Assembly: GCA_044370475.1 (NCBI GenBank)
Contig: JBILVK010000123.1
Span: 1 to 8,039 of the forward strand
Direction of reading: 5' to 3'
Source of the DNA: B1 sp044370475
Lineage (GTDB): Bacteria; Bacteroidota; Bacteroidia; UKL13-3
DNA: 8,039 nucleotides
Notes under the pieces: generated by a model
What the model was told of the DNA's origin: nothing
The model's database searches: none
What the model saw: the letters and a program-made list of their open reading frames with translations, nothing else
Shown: piece by piece, positions 5,748-8,039 of the stretch
Layout: each line of letters begins with the position of its first letter
How positions within the stretch are numbered: the first letter of the stretch is position 1
Made by a program: the position numbers and the translations under genes

Positions 5748-8039
5748 CTAATTAAATTTTTCAATTTGAACCTTTACAGAAACTTCGTCAATCAATATGG
5801 TTGTTTCTCCAGCTAATTCGGAAACACTCTCAATATCGTTCGCCAAAATTTCGCTGCAAATATAGTTTTTGAATTGATTAATAGCACTTTTTATATACGG
5901 AACTTCAACAATTTTTAAACTTATTTTGTCGGTTAAGTCCAAACCGCTGTCTTTTCTAAGGTTTTGCACCTTGCTCACAATCTCCCTAGCAATTCCTTCT
6001 TCTATTAAGCTGGCACTGAGTGTAATATCTAAAGCCACTGTTAACCTGCCTTCATTGGCCACTTTATAGCCTGCTATCTCTTTTGATAGGATCTCTACAT
6101 CTGTTAACAAAATGTCAATATTTTCACCTTCTAAAGTTAAGGTGATTGTCCCGTTTTGCTCCAAAGTTTCAATTTGGGCTTGATTAAATGCGCTTATTAT
6201 CTCAGCAACTTGCTTCATTTTTGGACCCACTTTTTTACCTAAACTCTTAAAATTAGGCTTAATAGATTTGTCCATCGCATCTATAAACTCCAACTCTTTT
6301 ACATTTACCTCCGCCAAAATTAAATCTTGCACATGGGTTATTTCGTCTTTCATGTGCTGATCCAAAACAGGGATAAGGATTTTTTGCAAAGGCTGACGAA
6401 CCTTCATGTTTTCTTTTTTGCGGATAGATAAAACCAAAGAGGAAATTTTCTGCGCATATTCCATTTGCAATTCCAATTCTTTGTTCACCCATTCGGCTTT
6501 TACCTTCGGGAAATTGCTCAAATGAACCGAACCGCTGCTTTGCCTTTTGCCCACTAAATTTAAATCGCGGAACAATTGTTCAGCGTAAAAAGGTGCAAAC
6601 GGACTCATCAACTGAGATACTGTTTCTAAACAGGTATACAAAGTTTGGTAAGCAGATATTTTATCTTGTGAGTATTCGCCTTTCCAGAATCTTCTTCTGC
6701 ATAAACGCACATACCAGTTGCTCAAATTTTCACCTACAAAATCTTGTATAGCCCTAGTGGCTGGAGTTGGATCGTAGCTGTCCATTTGCTTTTCAACTTT
6801 CTGAACCAAGGTTTGAAGCAAGCTCAATATCCATCTATCAATTTCAGGTCTATCTGCCATAGGTACCTCAGGTTCTGCATACGAGAATCCATCAATATTG
6901 GCATACAAGGCAAAGAAGTTGTAAGTATTGTAAAGGGTACCAAAAAACTTTCTCTGACATTCGGCTACTCCTTCAATATCAAATTTTAGGTTATCCCAAG
7001 GATCGCTATTGCTTAATAAATACCAGCGTGTGGCATCAGCACCAAATTGGTCAATGGTCTTAAACGGATCAACCACATTGCCCAATCGCTTACTCATTTT
7101 ATTTCCGTGCTTGTCAAGAACAAGTCCGTTAGCAATTACATTTTTATAACTAATGCTATCAAACAATAGAACCGATAAAGCATGCAAAGTAAAGAACCAA
7201 CCGCGGGTTTGATCAACACCCTCGGCTATAAAATCTGCTGGGAAATTATTTCTAAATACTTCTTCATTCTCAAACGGCCAATGCCACTGCGCATAAGGCA
7301 TGGCGCCACTATCAAACCATACGTCAATTAAATCTGCCTCACGGTACATTTTCTCTCCACGAGAAGAAACCATAATAACATGGTCAACAAATGGCTTATG
7401 CAAATCTTTCATTTCAAAGCTAGATTCCATAAATCCAGCCGCAACAGATTTTGCAATTTCTGCCTGTAATTCTGCTTGAGAGCCAATGCATTTTTCTTCG
7501 CTTCCATCTTCGGTTCTCCAAATAGGAAGTGGAGTTCCCCAATAGCGTGAACGTGAAAGATTCCAATCTACCAAGTTCTCTAGCCAGTTGCCAAACCTAC
7601 CGGTTCCGGTATGTTCTGGCTTCCAATTGATGGTTTTATTTAATTCTACCAATCTATCTTTTACTGCTGTAGTTTTTATAAACCAACTTTCTAAAGGATA
7701 GTATAAGATTGGCTTATCTGTGCGCCAACAATGTGGATAGGTATGGTCGTATTTTTCTATTTTAAAGGCTTTGTTTTCTATTTTGAGTTTAAGGGCAATA
7801 AGCTCGTCAACACTCAAGTATTTATCGAGTTTAGGGATGATAGAAACCAAGCGTTCTTGCTGAATGCTTAGCTCAATAGCCTTTTCCTCTTCATTTAAAT
7901 AGGCTTCTTTCACATACCTTCCATTCAAAGGGAAAATAGGGTCTATAACCGTTTCTAAAAACTTGCCTCTTTTATCTACCAATGTTAAAGAACCAATGCC
8001 ATGTTGTTTGGCCACCCTAAAGTCATCTGCGCCAAAGCT
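5748..8039 (-). CDS. ileS: Isoleucyl-tRNA synthetase, N-terminal part outside window
   Basis: This class I synthetase charges tRNA-Ile in the cytoplasm. The window holds the last 763 residues; about 350-400 N-terminal residues, including the HIGH motif, lie beyond the right edge. The frame is open to 8039. The GTG at 8015 is not the start, because the codons before it read SFGADDFR, which continues the conserved editing-domain segment. In order along the fragment: the end of the CP1 editing domain with its FGADD aspartates (2-6), HCWRTDKP (~94), SRYWGTPLPIW (~162), DQTRGWFFTLHAL (~275-288), the KMSKR signature (314-318), the helical anticodon-binding domain (~390-600) and a C-terminal extension ending in VQIEKFN. 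There is no C-terminal CxxC zinc knuckle as in E. coli IleRS, and the sequence resembles the eukaryote-like class. KMSKR in place of KMSKS is, as I recall, normal in this phylum. The stop lies three bases before the DksA-like ATG. Confidence 0.97.
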   Translation of the reverse strand, partial: SFGADDFRVAKQHGIGSLTLVDKRGKFLETVIDPIFPLNGRYVKEAYLNEEEKAIELSIQQERLVSIIPKLDKYLSVDELIALKLKIENKAFKIEKYDHTYPHCWRTDKPILYYPLESWFIKTTAVKDRLVELNKTINWKPEHTGTGRFGNWLENLVDWNLSRSRYWGTPLPIWRTEDGSEEKCIGSQAELQAEIAKSVAAGFMESSFEMKDLHKPFVDHVIMVSSRGEKMYREADLIDVWFDSGAMPYAQWHWPFENEEVFRNNFPADFIAEGVDQTRGWFFTLHALSVLLFDSISYKNVIANGLVLDKHGNKMSKRLGNVVDPFKTIDQFGADATRWYLLSNSDPWDNLKFDIEGVAECQRKFFGTLYNTYNFFALYANIDGFSYAEPEVPMADRPEIDRWILSLLQTLVQKVEKQMDSYDPTPATRAIQDFVGENLSNWYVRLCRRRFWKGEYSQDKISAYQTLYTCLETVSQLMSPFAPFYAEQLFRDLNLVGKRQSSGSVHLSNFPKVKAEWVNKELELQMEYAQKISSLVLSIRKKENMKVRQPLQKILIPVLDQHMKDEITHVQDLILAEVNVKELEFIDAMDKSIKPNFKSLGKKVGPKMKQVAEIISAFNQAQIETLEQNGTITLTLEGENIDILLTDVEILSKEIAGYKVANEGRLTVALDITLSASLIEEGIAREIVSKVQNLRKDSGLDLTDKISLKIVEVPYIKSAINQFKNYICSEILANDIESVSELAGETTILIDEVSVKVQIEKFN

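Noticed and set aside
4792..5751. A 319-codon plus-strand open frame antisense to the basic extension, rich in Phe, Ala, Thr and Gly
   Set aside because: It is the exact mirror of the Lys/Ala repeats; low-complexity codons such as AAA, GCN and GTT read as Phe, Gly/Ser and Asn/Thr-type codons on the other strand and avoid stops. It has no recognisable domain, and the minus-strand DksA domain fixes the true frame.
8013..8015. GTG as the start codon of ileS
   Set aside because: The codons before it (SFGADDFR) continue the conserved editing-domain segment and the frame stays open to the window edge, so the gene is simply truncated by the window.

Overview
The window looks like a chromosomal stretch from a member of the Bacteroidota, probably a Sphingobacteriia/Chitinophagia- or Flavobacteriia-like lineage. 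Four things point there: promoter-like TAnnTTTG boxes, an adjacent ileS / DksA-family / lspA gene set that I recall as common in this phylum, a DksA-family protein of the single-cysteine Bacteroidota type, and a secreted PKD/CUB-type protein of the kind these bacteria export. The DNA is AT-rich throughout. No rRNA, tRNA, insertion sequence, phage gene or CRISPR array is visible.

Layout. Positions 1-1875 (minus) hold the N-terminal 625 residues of a large secreted multidomain protein whose C-terminus lies off the left edge. A 149-bp divergent intergenic region carries a perfect TAnnTTTG box for that gene and a 9-bp-stem palindrome. Positions 2025-3296 (plus) are serS, complete. The convergent gap 3297-3572 contains two clusters of a 7-bp phased repeat and no gene. 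Positions 3573-4202 (minus) are lspA, with a well-formed Bacteroidota-type promoter. Positions 4289-4361 carry two hairpins, one of them a convincing intrinsic terminator. Positions 4371-5744 (minus) encode a DksA/TraR-family protein with a roughly 320-residue Lys/Ala/Val/Pro-rich, histone-H1-like N-terminal extension. Positions 5748-8039 (minus) are the C-terminal two thirds of ileS, running off the right edge.

How the genes relate. ileS and the DksA-like gene are three bases apart and almost certainly co-transcribed. The terminator then separates them from lspA, which appears to have its own promoter. serS and ileS charge tRNA for translation. LspA matures the signal peptides of lipoproteins. 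The DksA-like protein would be expected to act on RNA polymerase, but its basic tail suggests DNA or RNA binding as well.

The most unusual element is the fusion of a histone-like, repeat-rich basic domain to a DksA-like transcription factor. The tail is encoded by tandem DNA repeats (a 16-codon unit and an 8-codon unit) that could change in length. The heptad repeats behind serS are the second item worth following up.
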